A DNA stretch of 64,000 bases from Bacteroidales bacterium (GCA_028707695.1 JAQWAL010000001.1:80480-144479); one strand, 5' to 3'. Positions 8,062 through 16,937 are shown, counted from the stretch's first letter. Numbers and translations are program-made. Notes: generated from the sequence alone by a model not told the origin.

Positions 8062-9492
8062 ATGGAGAGATTTGGTTTCCCTGTTAGCGGAAAAACCCGC
8101 ACAGAGCACGATTTGTTAGGGACAAAAGAGGTTCCCGTAGAAGCATTGTATGGTATCCAGACTTTGAGATGCATAGAGAATTTTGACATCTCAAGGGATT
8201 ACCTTTCGGAGTATCCCGAATTTATAAAAGCGCTTGGTATTGTAAAGATGGGAGCAGTCCTTGCCAACCATCAACTAGGTCTTGTCAACGACCAAATCAA
8301 AGATGCAATAGTAGCTGCTTGCCAAGAACTTATAGATGGAAAACATCTGGAGCACTTTCCTATTGACATGGTTCAGGGTGGTGCAGGAACCAGCGTGAAC
8401 ATGAATGCCAATGAAGTGATTGCAAACAGAGCACTGGAAATCATTGGAAAAGAGAGAGGACAATATGAATTCATTGGCCCCAACGACCATGTGAATATGG
8501 CACAGAGTACAAACGATGCATACCCAAGTGCAATGCATATTGGTTTGTACCTGACACACTTTAAAGTTCGCGAAGCCCTACAGGCAATAATGGACTCATT
8601 TGCAAAAAAAGAGGAGGAGTTTGCACACATTATAAAAATGGGGCGGACACAATTGCAAGATGCAGTTCCAATGACAATGGGACAAACATTCGGAGCCTAC
8701 AAGTTTGCAATAAAACACGAACTCAGCCGACTGGAAAAAGCAGCAAAAGAATTGCTTTTCATAAATATGGGAGCAACTGCAATTGGTACAGGAATCACTT
8801 CAGAACCCGGTTATGCCCAGGCTTGCATCAATCATATTAGGGAGATCACCGGATGGGATATCCGCCTTGCCGAAGATTTGGTAGAGGCAACCAACGACAC
8901 CTCAAGCATGGTATTCTATGCCTCTGCACTCAAGATGATAGCAATAAGGCTTTCAAAAATCAGCAACGACCTCAGGATCCTCTCTTCAGGTCCCAGGGCA
9001 GGACTTGCAGAACTTAGCCTTCCTCCCAAACAACCAGGTTCTTCAATAATGCCGGGCAAAGTCAATCCGGTTATCCCGGAAGTTGTGAACCAAGTATGCT
9101 TCAAGGTAATTGCCAACGAAATGGCAGTATCCCTGGCATCAGAAGCAGCACAGCTTGAGCTGAACGTAATGGAACCAGTAATGGTACAAAGCATAGTGGA
9201 ATCCAGCGACTGGCTCATTCGCGCCCTTGACACACTACGTATTGAATGTATAGACGGAATCAAAGCCAACGAAGAAAACTGCCGTCACTATGTAGAGCAC
9301 TCAATTGGTATAGTAACAGCCCTGAAGCCTTTCATTGGCTACTCCAATTGCACCGAAATTGCAAAGGAGGCCCTTAAAACCGGTGGCAGCGTATACAACC
9401 TGGTTATGGAAAAAGGATTGCTCACCAAAGAACAGCTGGACACCATACTCGATCCGAAACATATGATCAAACCAACAAAAATAAAACTGTAA
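8062..9492 (+). CDS. aspA: Aspartate ammonia-lyase
   Basis: It reversibly deaminates L-aspartate to fumarate and ammonia, feeding fumarate respiration. The 476-residue protein belongs to the fumarase/aspartase superfamily. The signature GSSIMPGKVN is at 326-335 (mobile catalytic loop), and the substrate-binding stretches QGGAGTSVNMNANEV (105-119) and AQSTNDAYPSA (147-157) are intact. The N-terminus R-T-E-H-D-L-L-G and the TATAIGTG-like region around 238-244 fit aspartase rather than fumarase C. It is monocistronic, flanked by terminators on both sides. Confidence 0.93.
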   Translation: MERFGFPVSGKTRTEHDLLGTKEVPVEALYGIQTLRCIENFDISRDYLSEYPEFIKALGIVKMGAVLANHQLGLVNDQIKDAIVAACQELIDGKHLEHFPIDMVQGGAGTSVNMNANEVIANRALEIIGKERGQYEFIGPNDHVNMAQSTNDAYPSAMHIGLYLTHFKVREALQAIMDSFAKKEEEFAHIIKMGRTQLQDAVPMTMGQTFGAYKFAIKHELSRLEKAAKELLFINMGATAIGTGITSEPGYAQACINHIREITGWDIRLAEDLVEATNDTSSMVFYASALKMIAIRLSKISNDLRILSSGPRAGLAELSLPPKQPGSSIMPGKVNPVIPEVVNQVCFKVIANEMAVSLASEAAQLELNVMEPVMVQSIVESSDWLIRALDTLRIECIDGIKANEENCRHYVEHSIGIVTALKPFIGYSNCTEIAKEALKTGGSVYNLVMEKGLLTKEQLDTILDPKHMIKPTKIKL

Positions 9493-9512
9493 AGCATAGA
9501 TAACCAACATAT

Positions 9513-9551
9513 AAAAAGCCAGCGAAAAAGTGATTTTAGCTGGCTTTTTTA
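9513..9551. terminator. Bidirectional intrinsic terminator between aspA and the TonB-C gene
   Basis: Arms AAAAAGCCAGC (9513-9523) and GCTGGCTTTTTT (9539-9550) pair perfectly around a 15-base loop. The plus strand ends in T6 and the minus strand also ends in a T-rich run, so the hairpin can stop transcription from both convergent genes. Confidence 0.85.
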
Positions 9552-9585
9552 TTATTCCACAATTGAAATCCTCAATTGGCCTTTG

Positions 9586-10401
9586 CTATCTGTGTGACCC
9601 CGCCCCATATGCCTTCAACTGGAAAATAACAGGAAAAGTATGTCTTACACCTATAATTTGGTTATGACGTTTGGCAGGTTTCCACACAGGTGAATTCTCC
9701 AGAATCCTGATTGCCTGAGCTGTCATAAGATAATGTGGGCTTTCCAAAATTTCAACATCAACAAGTTTCCCCTCTTTTGTAATAAGAAATCTACAATATA
9801 CCGTTCCCTCAATCTTTTTTTCCCTGCATAATTGTGGGTATTCAAGCATACTGGCAACCCACTTAGAAAAGGAAGGATAACCCTCATGCTCTAATTTGGC
9901 ATCGTAATTAGCTGTTGATATATCCTTTACCACAGATCCATCAGAATTCCAAAACTCACTTGATTTGACTTTTCCCTTTTTCATTTGGTATCTTGCAGAA
10001 ATTTGGCCATTTGGGAAATAGTACTCAGTAGTACCCTCCTCTTTTCCCCGCTGGTATTGAGCTTTTTTGTACAACCCGTGTCCGGCAAGATTTTGTTTGT
10101 AAGCACCATGAATCATTCCGTCAACATACCCACAAACAACAAGAGTATCTCCTTTTGAGGAAAAGCTTACCATTTTACCGTTTCTAAAGTCGGCAGTTGT
10201 GTAAATGGAATAATTCATCGAGAGTCCCTCTGCCGTCTTAGTCCTGACAATATAGCTCCCGGGAAGCGAGTCAATACCTTCAGCTACATACTTGGCTTTG
10301 GATTCGGGGCACCTCTTCCAGTTTTTATCCAAATACTCCTGGGCTTCCAGGGTGCATAATGAGGCAGACATAAATACTGCCAAAAAAAGCACAAGTCTCA
10401 T
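9586..10401 (-). CDS. Secreted protein with MORN-like repeats and a TonB C-terminal domain
   Basis: The 271-residue protein has a signal peptide (MRLVLFLAVFMSASLCTLEAQ). The middle (about 65-160) contains short repeats of the MORN/YwqK kind, such as GYVDGMIHGAYKQ, YQRGKEEGTTEYYFPNG and GSVVKD. The C-terminal 90 residues resemble the TonB carboxyl-terminal fold: EYPQLCREKKIEGTVYCRFLI, then GKLVDVEILES and PVWKPAKRH. It lacks the transmembrane anchor and proline-rich span of true TonB, so it is unlikely to energise receptors. Bacteroidetes have many such periplasmic proteins of unknown role. It is monocistronic with its own promoter. Confidence 0.78.
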   Translation of the reverse strand: MRLVLFLAVFMSASLCTLEAQEYLDKNWKRCPESKAKYVAEGIDSLPGSYIVRTKTAEGLSMNYSIYTTADFRNGKMVSFSSKGDTLVVCGYVDGMIHGAYKQNLAGHGLYKKAQYQRGKEEGTTEYYFPNGQISARYQMKKGKVKSSEFWNSDGSVVKDISTANYDAKLEHEGYPSFSKWVASMLEYPQLCREKKIEGTVYCRFLITKEGKLVDVEILESPHYLMTAQAIRILENSPVWKPAKRHNQIIGVRHTFPVIFQLKAYGAGSHR

Positions 10402-10419
10402 AACTCTCTTGTTTTAATT

Positions 10420-10450
10420 CAAATATAAATGTTCTAATTGTAATTACCAA
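10420..10450 (-). promoter_or_regulatory. Promoter of the secreted TonB-C gene
   Basis: On the minus strand TTG (complement of 10448-10450), a 20-base spacer and TATATTTG (10420-10427) fit the Bacteroidetes -33/-7 consensus fully. The -7 box ends 18 bases before the ATG. Confidence 0.7.
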
Positions 10451-10516
10451 AAAAATTGTGGTTTTAAAATACATGGAGAACAAAGTTCCACCGCAGGAGT
10501 CGGAAAGGATTTTGAT

Positions 10517-10524
10517 TACCTTTG
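10517..10524 (+). promoter_or_regulatory. -7 box immediately before the Uup-like ABC-F start
   Basis: TACCTTTG is a perfect -7 match whose last base lies only four bases before the ATG at 10529. Transcription from it would begin at or next to the start codon. I see no TTG at the usual -33 distance. Confidence 0.4.
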
Positions 10525-10528
10525 CAGC

Positions 10529-12412
10529 ATGGCATCAGTATTACAGGCACAAAAAATATCCAAACGCTACGGAACAAAAATTTTGTTCGAAGAGTTGGAC
10601 CTAAATATCAACGAAGGGGAAAAAATAGCCCTTATAGCACCAAACGGAACCGGTAAAAGTTCACTTCTAAAAATAATTGCCGGGATAGACTCTCCCGATT
10701 TCAATGACAACGGAGAAAGCGGCAACATAAAGATATTCAATTCATCAGGAGTAGCTTACCTAGAGCAGGATCCAGCCTTCAATCCCCAAAACACCCTTTT
10801 TGACGAGGTATTCAGCGGAGAAGAGGAGATATCTGCCATTACTGCAAGTTACGAAAAAGCTCTTTTATCTGCAGATGCTAACCTTTTGGAAACGGCATCC
10901 CACGAGATGGACCGTGTAAACGGATGGCAACACGAAATAAAAGTAAAACAAGTTCTTTCTTCACTAAAACTAGAGAATATCTGGCAAAAAATGGGAGATT
11001 TGTCCGGAGGTCAAAAGAAAAGGGCTGCCATAGCAAAACTTATACTGAATGGTAGTGATTTCATCGTAATGGACGAGCCGACCAACCATTTGGACCTGGA
11101 AATAATAGAGTACCTGGAAGATTACCTCAAAAGAAGCAGGGTAACAATCCTGATGGTCACCCACGACCGCTATTTCCTTGACAGAGTATGTAATAAAATC
11201 GTAGAACTAGAAGGAGGCAAGCTATATACATACGAAGGCAACTACTCCTATTTCCTTGAAAAAAGGGAAGAGAGAATCCAAAATTTCAATGCCGAAACAG
11301 AAAGAGCCCGCAATCTGTTCCGGACAGAACTGGAGTGGATGAGACGGATGCCTCAGGCACGGGCTACCAAAGCCAAATACAGGATAAACGCCTTCTTTGA
11401 CTTAAAGGAAAAGGCACACCAAAAAATCTCCCACGAAAAAATCAAGATCAACACGGCCACATCAAGACTTGGCAGCAAAATAATCAACTGCCGTAAAGTA
11501 TCGCATAGTTGGGGGGATTTAAAAACCATTGAGGAGTTCACATACAATTTTGCAAAAGGAGAAAAGATTGGTTTGGTAGGTCCCAACGGGGTTGGCAAAA
11601 GCACCTTCCTTGAGGTGATCACCGGTGCAATCCCTCCGTCAACCGGCCAGATTGACCAAGGAGAAACGCTTCGAATAGGCTATTACCGGCAAAATGGTTT
11701 GGAGTTTGACCCAGGAGAGAGTGTCATAGACGCTGTAAGGAAGATTGCAGAGGTTGTTACCCTCTCGGACGGATCCACAATGGAAGTCGGAAGGTTCCTC
11801 ACCCGTTTCCTCTTCCCCCACTCCACACATAATACTAAAATAGAAAAACTGAGCGGTGGCGAAAAAAGGCGTCTGTACCTGGTTACCGTTTTGATGCAAA
11901 GCCCAAATTTTCTGATCCTGGACGAACCTACCAATGATCTTGATATCATTACCCTCAACATCCTGGAAGAGTATCTGGAAAACTTTGCTGGTTGTGTTGT
12001 TGTGGTATCCCATGACCGGTTTTTCCTGGACAAGATTGCCCAACATCTATTTGTTTTCCAAGGAAATGGAATTATCAAAGACTATGTGGGAACATATTCT
12101 GAGTACCGTGAGCAGGTCAAGGAGACCGAAAAAGAGAAAAACACAGCCAACAATAATGCAAAACAAAACACACAGGATATAAAAAAAGAGGGTAAAACAA
12201 AGCTCTCATACAAAGAGAAAAAAGAGCTCGAAAACATAGAGTCAGAACTCTCTGCGCTCGAAAAAGAGAAGGACAGCCTGGAGGCTGCCCTTAATTCAGG
12301 AGAACTTGACCCTGTCCGACTTTTGGAATATTCCCAAAACTATTCCAAACTGCTTTCCAAAAGAGATGATTTGGAACTCAAATGGCTGGAACTTTCCGAA
12401 AAGGAAGGGTAA
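10529..12412 (+). CDS. ABC-F ATPase, Uup-like
   Basis: This soluble tandem ABC ATPase of the ABC-F class has 627 residues. The first nucleotide-binding domain has Walker A APNGTGKSS (about 50-58), signature LSGGQKKR and Walker B FIVMDEPTNHLDLE. A linker (about 240-310) is followed by the second domain with VGPNGVGKST, LSGGEKRR and FLILDEPTNDLD. The charged C-terminal extension (about 545-627) is a predicted coiled coil, as in Uup. ABC-F proteins act on ribosomes or in DNA transactions; Uup-type proteins affect ribosome-associated processes and transposon excision. It lies tail to tail with EttA across 15 bases. Confidence 0.9.
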   Translation: MASVLQAQKISKRYGTKILFEELDLNINEGEKIALIAPNGTGKSSLLKIIAGIDSPDFNDNGESGNIKIFNSSGVAYLEQDPAFNPQNTLFDEVFSGEEEISAITASYEKALLSADANLLETASHEMDRVNGWQHEIKVKQVLSSLKLENIWQKMGDLSGGQKKRAAIAKLILNGSDFIVMDEPTNHLDLEIIEYLEDYLKRSRVTILMVTHDRYFLDRVCNKIVELEGGKLYTYEGNYSYFLEKREERIQNFNAETERARNLFRTELEWMRRMPQARATKAKYRINAFFDLKEKAHQKISHEKIKINTATSRLGSKIINCRKVSHSWGDLKTIEEFTYNFAKGEKIGLVGPNGVGKSTFLEVITGAIPPSTGQIDQGETLRIGYYRQNGLEFDPGESVIDAVRKIAEVVTLSDGSTMEVGRFLTRFLFPHSTHNTKIEKLSGGEKRRLYLVTVLMQSPNFLILDEPTNDLDIITLNILEEYLENFAGCVVVVSHDRFFLDKIAQHLFVFQGNGIIKDYVGTYSEYREQVKETEKEKNTANNNAKQNTQDIKKEGKTKLSYKEKKELENIESELSALEKEKDSLEAALNSGELDPVRLLEYSQNYSKLLSKRDDLELKWLELSEKEG

Positions 12413-12427
12413 CCAATCAAGATTGAA

Positions 12428-14107
12428 TTACCGGGTAAGCTTCTTGTATTTAAATCTCTTAGGAGTAATATCACCTAAACGGCGTTTTTTGTTTTCTTCG
12501 TATTCAGAATAACTTCCTTCAAAGAAATATACTTTGGAGTCACCTTCAAATGCAAGGATGTGTGTAGCAATACGGTCCAGGAACCAACGGTCATGTGAAA
12601 TAATCACGGCACACCCCGCAAAATTGTCCAAACCCTCTTCCAAAGCCCTTATTGTATTTACATCCACATCATTTGTAGGTTCGTCCAACAACAACACATT
12701 GGCCTCTTGTTTTAGAGTGAGAGCAAGGTGCAAACGGTTCCTTTCACCACCGGACAGAATGCCGCACATCTTCTCTTGGTCTGCCCCGGAAAAATTGAAT
12801 CTGGAAACATATGCACGCGCATTCACCTCCTTGTTGCCCAATTTTACAAACTCAGAATTATCGGCAATAGTTTCGTATACGGTTTTCCCGGGATCTATCT
12901 GTTTATGTTGCTGGTCTACATATGCTACCTTTACAGTCTCTCCTACCATAAAAGAGCCAGCATCAGCCTTTTCCATATCCATGATCATCCTGAAAAGGGT
13001 TGTTTTTCCGGCTCCGTTTGGCCCGATAACACCCACTATACCTGCGGGAGGCAACTTGAAACTAAGGTTTTCGAAAAGAACCCTCTCTCCAAAAGCTTTG
13101 GTTACATTTTCTGCCTCAATCACTTTGTTTCCCAACCTTGGTCCGTTGGGAATGAATATCTCCAATTTTTCCTCTTTTGCCTTGCCATCTTCATTCAACA
13201 TTTTTTCATAGGCACCAAGTCGGGCCTTTGATTTTGCTTGCCTTGCCTTGGGCGCCATACGAACCCACTCAAGCTCCCGCTCCAAAGTTTTCCTGCGTTT
13301 GCTTTCCTGTTTCTCTTCCTGGGCCAGGCGAGAAGATTTCTGATCCAACCACGAAGAGTAGTTACCTTTCCAGGGAATACCCTCTCCCCTGTCCAGCTCC
13401 AGAATCCATCCAGCCACGTTATCAAGGAAATACCTATCGTGGGTAACTGCTATAACAGTCCCTTTGTATTGTTGCAAATGGGCCTCCAACCACTGGATAC
13501 TCTCTGTATCCAAATGGTTTGTTGGTTCGTCCAGTAAAAGCACATCTGGTTCCTGGAGCAAAAGACGGCAAAGAGCAATCCTGCGTCTCTCTCCCCCACT
13601 TAGGTTCCTGACCACAGCATCAGGTTCAGGACACTGAAGCGCATCCATTGCCTTTTCCAGTTTTGAATCAATATCCCAGCCATTTAACTGCTCAATTTTA
13701 TCTGTGAGTTCGCCCTGGAATTCAATGAGTTTATTCATCTCATCATCATCCATTGGCTCCATGAACTTTGCATTAACCTCTTCGTACTGCTTTAGCAAAG
13801 AGACAATTTCATGTGCTCCCTCCTGCACTACCTCCAAAACAGTTTTGGATTCATCCAGTTGGGGTTCCTGTTCCAGATATCCCACGCTGTATCCCGGAGC
13901 CCACACAACATCTCCTTGGTAAGATTTCTCTACACCTGCTATTATCTTAAGTAGTGTAGATTTACCAGATCCGTTAAGACCAATTATACCTATTTTTGCC
14001 CCGTAAAAAAACGAGAGATAGATATCTTTCAATATTGCTTTGTTATTGTTCGGCAGTATTTTACCTACGCCGTTCATCGAGAAAATTATCTTTTCGTCTG
14101 CCATCAT
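12428..14107 (-). CDS. ettA: Energy-dependent translational throttle ABC-F protein
   Basis: This 559-residue ABC-F protein binds the ribosomal E site and gates the first elongation steps according to ATP/ADP level. Both ABC cassettes are intact: GLNGSGKST and LSGGERRR with LLLDEPTNHLDTE in the first, and GPNGAGKTT, LSGGERNRLHLA and LLLDEPTNDVD in the second. The arginine-rich inter-domain arm (RRKTLERELEWVRMAPKARQAKSKAR) is the P-site tRNA interaction motif of this subclass. The length and the absence of a C-terminal coiled coil separate it from the Uup-like gene opposite. Two ATGs are in tandem (14107 and 14104); either may start translation. Confidence 0.92.
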   Translation of the reverse strand: MMADEKIIFSMNGVGKILPNNNKAILKDIYLSFFYGAKIGIIGLNGSGKSTLLKIIAGVEKSYQGDVVWAPGYSVGYLEQEPQLDESKTVLEVVQEGAHEIVSLLKQYEEVNAKFMEPMDDDEMNKLIEFQGELTDKIEQLNGWDIDSKLEKAMDALQCPEPDAVVRNLSGGERRRIALCRLLLQEPDVLLLDEPTNHLDTESIQWLEAHLQQYKGTVIAVTHDRYFLDNVAGWILELDRGEGIPWKGNYSSWLDQKSSRLAQEEKQESKRRKTLERELEWVRMAPKARQAKSKARLGAYEKMLNEDGKAKEEKLEIFIPNGPRLGNKVIEAENVTKAFGERVLFENLSFKLPPAGIVGVIGPNGAGKTTLFRMIMDMEKADAGSFMVGETVKVAYVDQQHKQIDPGKTVYETIADNSEFVKLGNKEVNARAYVSRFNFSGADQEKMCGILSGGERNRLHLALTLKQEANVLLLDEPTNDVDVNTIRALEEGLDNFAGCAVIISHDRWFLDRIATHILAFEGDSKVYFFEGSYSEYEENKKRRLGDITPKRFKYKKLTR

Positions 14108-14122
14108 TCAAATTGTTTGGCG

Positions 14123-14130
14123 CAAAGATA
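14123..14130 (-). promoter_or_regulatory. -7 promoter box for ettA
   Basis: The minus strand reads TATCTTTG, a full -7 match, 15 bases before the ATG pair. The -33 position is less clear. The box lies in the 50-base gap downstream of the M23 peptidase gene, so ettA may be transcribed alone or with that gene. Confidence 0.45.
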
Positions 14131-14157
14131 ATCAATATTTGGCACTAACCGTTTTGG

Positions 14158-15432
14158 CTACCTGGCATAAACAACAGATGCATCCAATCCAATAGTCAAC
14201 AAGATAGTATCCAGGTATTGGACAGATATGACAGAGTCCCTCAATTGCTTTGCCCTTTGCATGGAAGCCGCAAACAACTCTTTGTTCTCCTCTTTCAATG
14301 GATCTGCAGGAGGCGACTCCATCCTGAGAGGGTTTATGGGTGATCCGTTTTTCCACACCCTAAAATCCAAATGTGGGCCGGTGGAGAGGCCTGTGCTTCC
14401 AACATACCCAATCACCTCTCCTTGCCTTACCCTCTTGCCAACGGACAGGCCTTTGGCAAACCTGGAAAGGTGCAAATATGCAGTTGTATAAGTAGAATTA
14501 TGGCGAATCTTCACCTGGTTGCCTCCGCCTCTGGTGTATGCTCTTTGAGTTACCACGCCGTCACCAATACTCATGACCGGAGTCCCGGTTGGTGCAGCAT
14601 AATCTATTCCGGTATGTGGCCTCACAACCCTGGTTACAGGATGTCTCCTTGCATAAGAAAATCCCGAAGAGATCCTTGTAAAACTCAACGGAGCTTTTAA
14701 AAATGCCTTTTTCAGGTTTTCTCCTTTTTCGTTCCAGTATTGAGGAATCTGGTCCTGTATAAACCTGAATGCATCATAATCCTTTCCGGCATGTCTAAAG
14801 ACTGCAGAGTGTATTGTCCCAATATCAAAAAATTGATCTCCAACATATAATTCTTCGTATAGCACCTTGAACGAATCCCCTTTGCGAAGACCAAAAAAAT
14901 CCACAGACCAAGCATAAATTTCTGACAACCTCAAAGCCAGCAATGGATTCATACCAGCATCCGAAACATCATTCCATAAAGAAGAGTTTATAACAGCCTC
15001 ACCATATTTTATCGTGGAGGATACTCCTCTTTCGTCTACCCTTACGAACAGTGAGTCATGCAGCCCAAAAACCACATACCTTGTACGAGTATCTTCATAA
15101 ACCAGATATGCCAAAGAGGGCTCCTCTTCCCTTGTGTAAAATGCTTTGTAACCATTTCCCACCTTTATTGTTTTCAAATCGAAAACATCTTCCGATGCTT
15201 GGGAAAGGGCATAAGCATCTGCAGCAGATGCTCCCAGCCTTGTAGCCAACGTGGCAAAAAAATCACCCCTTTTAATTACTCCCTCTTTGGAGTCGAACTC
15301 AGAAACCGGGAATCCAAACTCATAAACTTCTTCTTGCACAACGGATACCGGAACCGTTAAATCAGTTTCATTTTCATTTGCACAAGCTGCAATCAAAAGC
15401 ATTGCAAAAACAGAATATACCAATCTCTTCAT
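14158..15432 (-). CDS. M23 family peptidase, lipoprotein
   Basis: This is a predicted peptidoglycan endopeptidase anchored by a lipid, 424 residues. The signal peptide ends in a lipobox LIAAC with the acylated cysteine at C17, followed by acidic residues (ANENETD). Residues about 30-240 form OapA/LysM-like N-terminal domains. The C-terminal M23 (LytM) domain carries the zinc ligands H273 and D277 in RPHTGIDYAAP, with H321 in YLHLS and H354 in GPHLDF, so it should be catalytically active. The family cleaves cross-links to allow wall growth or daughter separation, which suits its position next to the division cluster on the other strand. Confidence 0.92.
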   Translation of the reverse strand: MKRLVYSVFAMLLIAACANENETDLTVPVSVVQEEVYEFGFPVSEFDSKEGVIKRGDFFATLATRLGASAADAYALSQASEDVFDLKTIKVGNGYKAFYTREEEPSLAYLVYEDTRTRYVVFGLHDSLFVRVDERGVSSTIKYGEAVINSSLWNDVSDAGMNPLLALRLSEIYAWSVDFFGLRKGDSFKVLYEELYVGDQFFDIGTIHSAVFRHAGKDYDAFRFIQDQIPQYWNEKGENLKKAFLKAPLSFTRISSGFSYARRHPVTRVVRPHTGIDYAAPTGTPVMSIGDGVVTQRAYTRGGGNQVKIRHNSTYTTAYLHLSRFAKGLSVGKRVRQGEVIGYVGSTGLSTGPHLDFRVWKNGSPINPLRMESPPADPLKEENKELFAASMQRAKQLRDSVISVQYLDTILLTIGLDASVVYAR

Positions 15433-15454
15433 ATCATTATCTTTTTTCTGGATT

Positions 15455-15462
15455 CGAAGATA
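15455..15462 (-). promoter_or_regulatory. -7 promoter box for the M23 peptidase
   Basis: The minus strand reads TATCTTCG, matching TAnnTT[T/C]G, 22 bases upstream of the ATG. The region is shared with the divergent mraZ promoter area; the first GTGGAAAA box at 15493 lies between the two. Confidence 0.45.
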
Positions 15463-15492
15463 GCGATTTAAAATAAAAGTGTTGAAAAGATT

Positions 15493-15569
15493 GTGGAAAA
15501 ATTTGTAAAAAAATGTAATAAAGTGGAAAAGATTCTTTAAATTTGCCTAAGTCAAATAAAGGTGGAGAA
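15493..15569 (+). promoter_or_regulatory. Candidate MraZ operator boxes
   Basis: GTGGAAAA occurs at 15493-15500 and 15523-15530, and a variant GTGGAGAA at 15562-15569; a weaker GTTGAAAA is at 15481. MraZ proteins bind short GTGG-type direct repeats upstream of their own gene in other bacteria (established for E. coli and Mycoplasma). The second box sits between the expected -33 and -7 elements and the third lies in the leader, so binding would repress the division cluster. That this MraZ recognises them is inferred. Confidence 0.45.
15538..15545 (+). promoter_or_regulatory. -7 promoter box of the division cluster
   Basis: TAAATTTG is a full match to TAnnTTTG, 32 bases upstream of the mraZ ATG. 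This is the only strong candidate promoter I see for the 13-gene cluster that follows. A TTG at the -33 distance is not evident, which would fit an activated or repressor-controlled promoter. Confidence 0.5.
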
Positions 15570-15577
15570 GCATCCAA

Positions 15578-16024
15578 ATGGTAAAGTTTATAGGAGAATA
15601 TACAGCAAAGATAGACGATAAGGGCAGAGTGGTCTTCCCTTCATCGCTTAAATCCATGCTGGACTCCCAAGAAGACCAGAAATTTGTGATCAAAAAGGAT
15701 CTCTATTTCAACTGTCTTGAAATGTATACCTATCAGGAATGGACCCGCCAGTCAGAAGAGGTAAAATCCCGGTTGAATTTCTTCAACAAAGAGCATGCGC
15801 TGTTTTGGAGGGAATACATGAGGGACAGGGCTCTGGTAGAACCAGACGGAAAACTCGGGAGGATTACCATACCAAAACGGCTCCTGGACGATATTGGCAT
15901 CCAAAAGGAGCTGGTTTTTGCCGGCAACGATCATAAAATAGAGATTTGGGCCAAAGAAAACTACAACAGGGAGAAACTTCCCGGTAGCGATTATTCAACA
16001 CTTGCACAGAAAATATTAGGATAA
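15578..16024 (+). CDS. mraZ: Transcriptional regulator MraZ
   Basis: This is the first gene of the division and cell wall cluster, 148 residues. It has the two AbrB-like MraZ half-domains: YTAKIDDKGRVVFPSSLK (residues 8-25) and DGKLGRITIPKRLLDDIG (about 88-105), each with the DxxGR-type signature (DDKGR, GKLGR). MraZ proteins form ring-like oligomers and bind repeats ahead of their own gene; matching GTGG boxes lie just upstream. A purine-rich AAAGGTGGAG precedes the start by about ten bases. It is 10 bases from rsmH. Confidence 0.95.
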   Translation: MVKFIGEYTAKIDDKGRVVFPSSLKSMLDSQEDQKFVIKKDLYFNCLEMYTYQEWTRQSEEVKSRLNFFNKEHALFWREYMRDRALVEPDGKLGRITIPKRLLDDIGIQKELVFAGNDHKIEIWAKENYNREKLPGSDYSTLAQKILG

Positions 16025-16029
16025 GGAGG
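16023..16029 (+). promoter_or_regulatory. Strong Shine-Dalgarno for rsmH
   Basis: AAGGAGG lies five bases before ATG 16035. Such a strong site is rare in this window. It selects 16035 over the in-frame GTG at 16029 as the rsmH start. It overlaps the mraZ stop codon region. Confidence 0.7.
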
Positions 16030-16034
16030 TGGTC

Positions 16035-16937
16035 ATGGAAAATTACCACATACCAGTACTACTTGAAGAAAGTGTATCCGCCATGGCATTGCAAAACGGC
16101 GGTATATATGCAGACGTAACCTTTGGTGGTGGCGGTCACAGCAAGGCTATACTGGAAAGGATGGGTGCCAAATCAAAACTGATTGCCATGGACAGGGACA
16201 GCGATGCCCTTGCAAATGCACCAGATGACAAACGATTGACTTTGGTCCACAACAACTACAGGTTTTTAAGCAACTACATAGAATACAATGGCTATAATAA
16301 GATAGACGGAGTATTGGCAGATCTCGGAGTCTCATCACATCAATTCGATACAGAACAAAGAGGTTTCTCTTTCCGTTTTGACTCACCTCTTGACATGAGG
16401 ATGAATCAAAAAGCAAAAACCACTGCAGCCCAGATTTTAAATAGTTATCAGCAGGATCACCTGGCAAAAATCCTTTACCTGTACGGAGAGGTAGAAAACA
16501 GCAGGAAAGTGGCCGCACTGGTATGTGCAGAAAGGGATAAAGGAGAGATTACCACCACATTCGATTTGAACAGGATATTAGCTCCGGTTCTACCAAAATT
16601 CGCCGAACACAAATATTTGGCAAAAGTATACCAGGCCCTCAGGATAGAGGTAAACGGAGAGATGAGGGCCCTGGAACTTTTTTTGGAAAGCGTACCATCC
16701 ATCCTCAAACCAGGCGGAAGATTAGTTGTGATAACGTACCACTCCCTGGAAGACAGGATGGTGAAAAACTGTATGAAAACCGGGAATGTGACAGGGCACA
16801 TAGAGAAAGACCTCTATGGCAATTTTGACACACCATTCAAAGTAATAACAAAAAAGCCAATCCTTCCCCAAGAGGGAGAAATAGCCCAAAACACAAGGGC
16901 AAGGAGTGCCAAACTTAGGGTTGCAGAAAAAATTTAA
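16035..16937 (+). CDS. rsmH: 16S rRNA m4C1402 methyltransferase
   Basis: It methylates N4 of C1402 in the decoding centre of 16S rRNA using S-adenosylmethionine. The 300-residue protein opens MENYHIPVLLEESV. It has the SAM-binding glycine-rich motif FGGGGHSKAIL near residues 30-40, the family stretch DGVLADLGVSSHQFD near 95-109, GFSFRFDSPLDMRM near 114-127, and the C-terminal ITYHSLEDRMVK. I chose ATG 16035 because of the Shine-Dalgarno directly upstream. The gene is in its conserved place between mraZ and ftsL; its stop is four bases before the next ATG. Confidence 0.96.
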   Translation: MENYHIPVLLEESVSAMALQNGGIYADVTFGGGGHSKAILERMGAKSKLIAMDRDSDALANAPDDKRLTLVHNNYRFLSNYIEYNGYNKIDGVLADLGVSSHQFDTEQRGFSFRFDSPLDMRMNQKAKTTAAQILNSYQQDHLAKILYLYGEVENSRKVAALVCAERDKGEITTTFDLNRILAPVLPKFAEHKYLAKVYQALRIEVNGEMRALELFLESVPSILKPGGRLVVITYHSLEDRMVKNCMKTGNVTGHIEKDLYGNFDTPFKVITKKPILPQEGEIAQNTRARSAKLRVAEKI

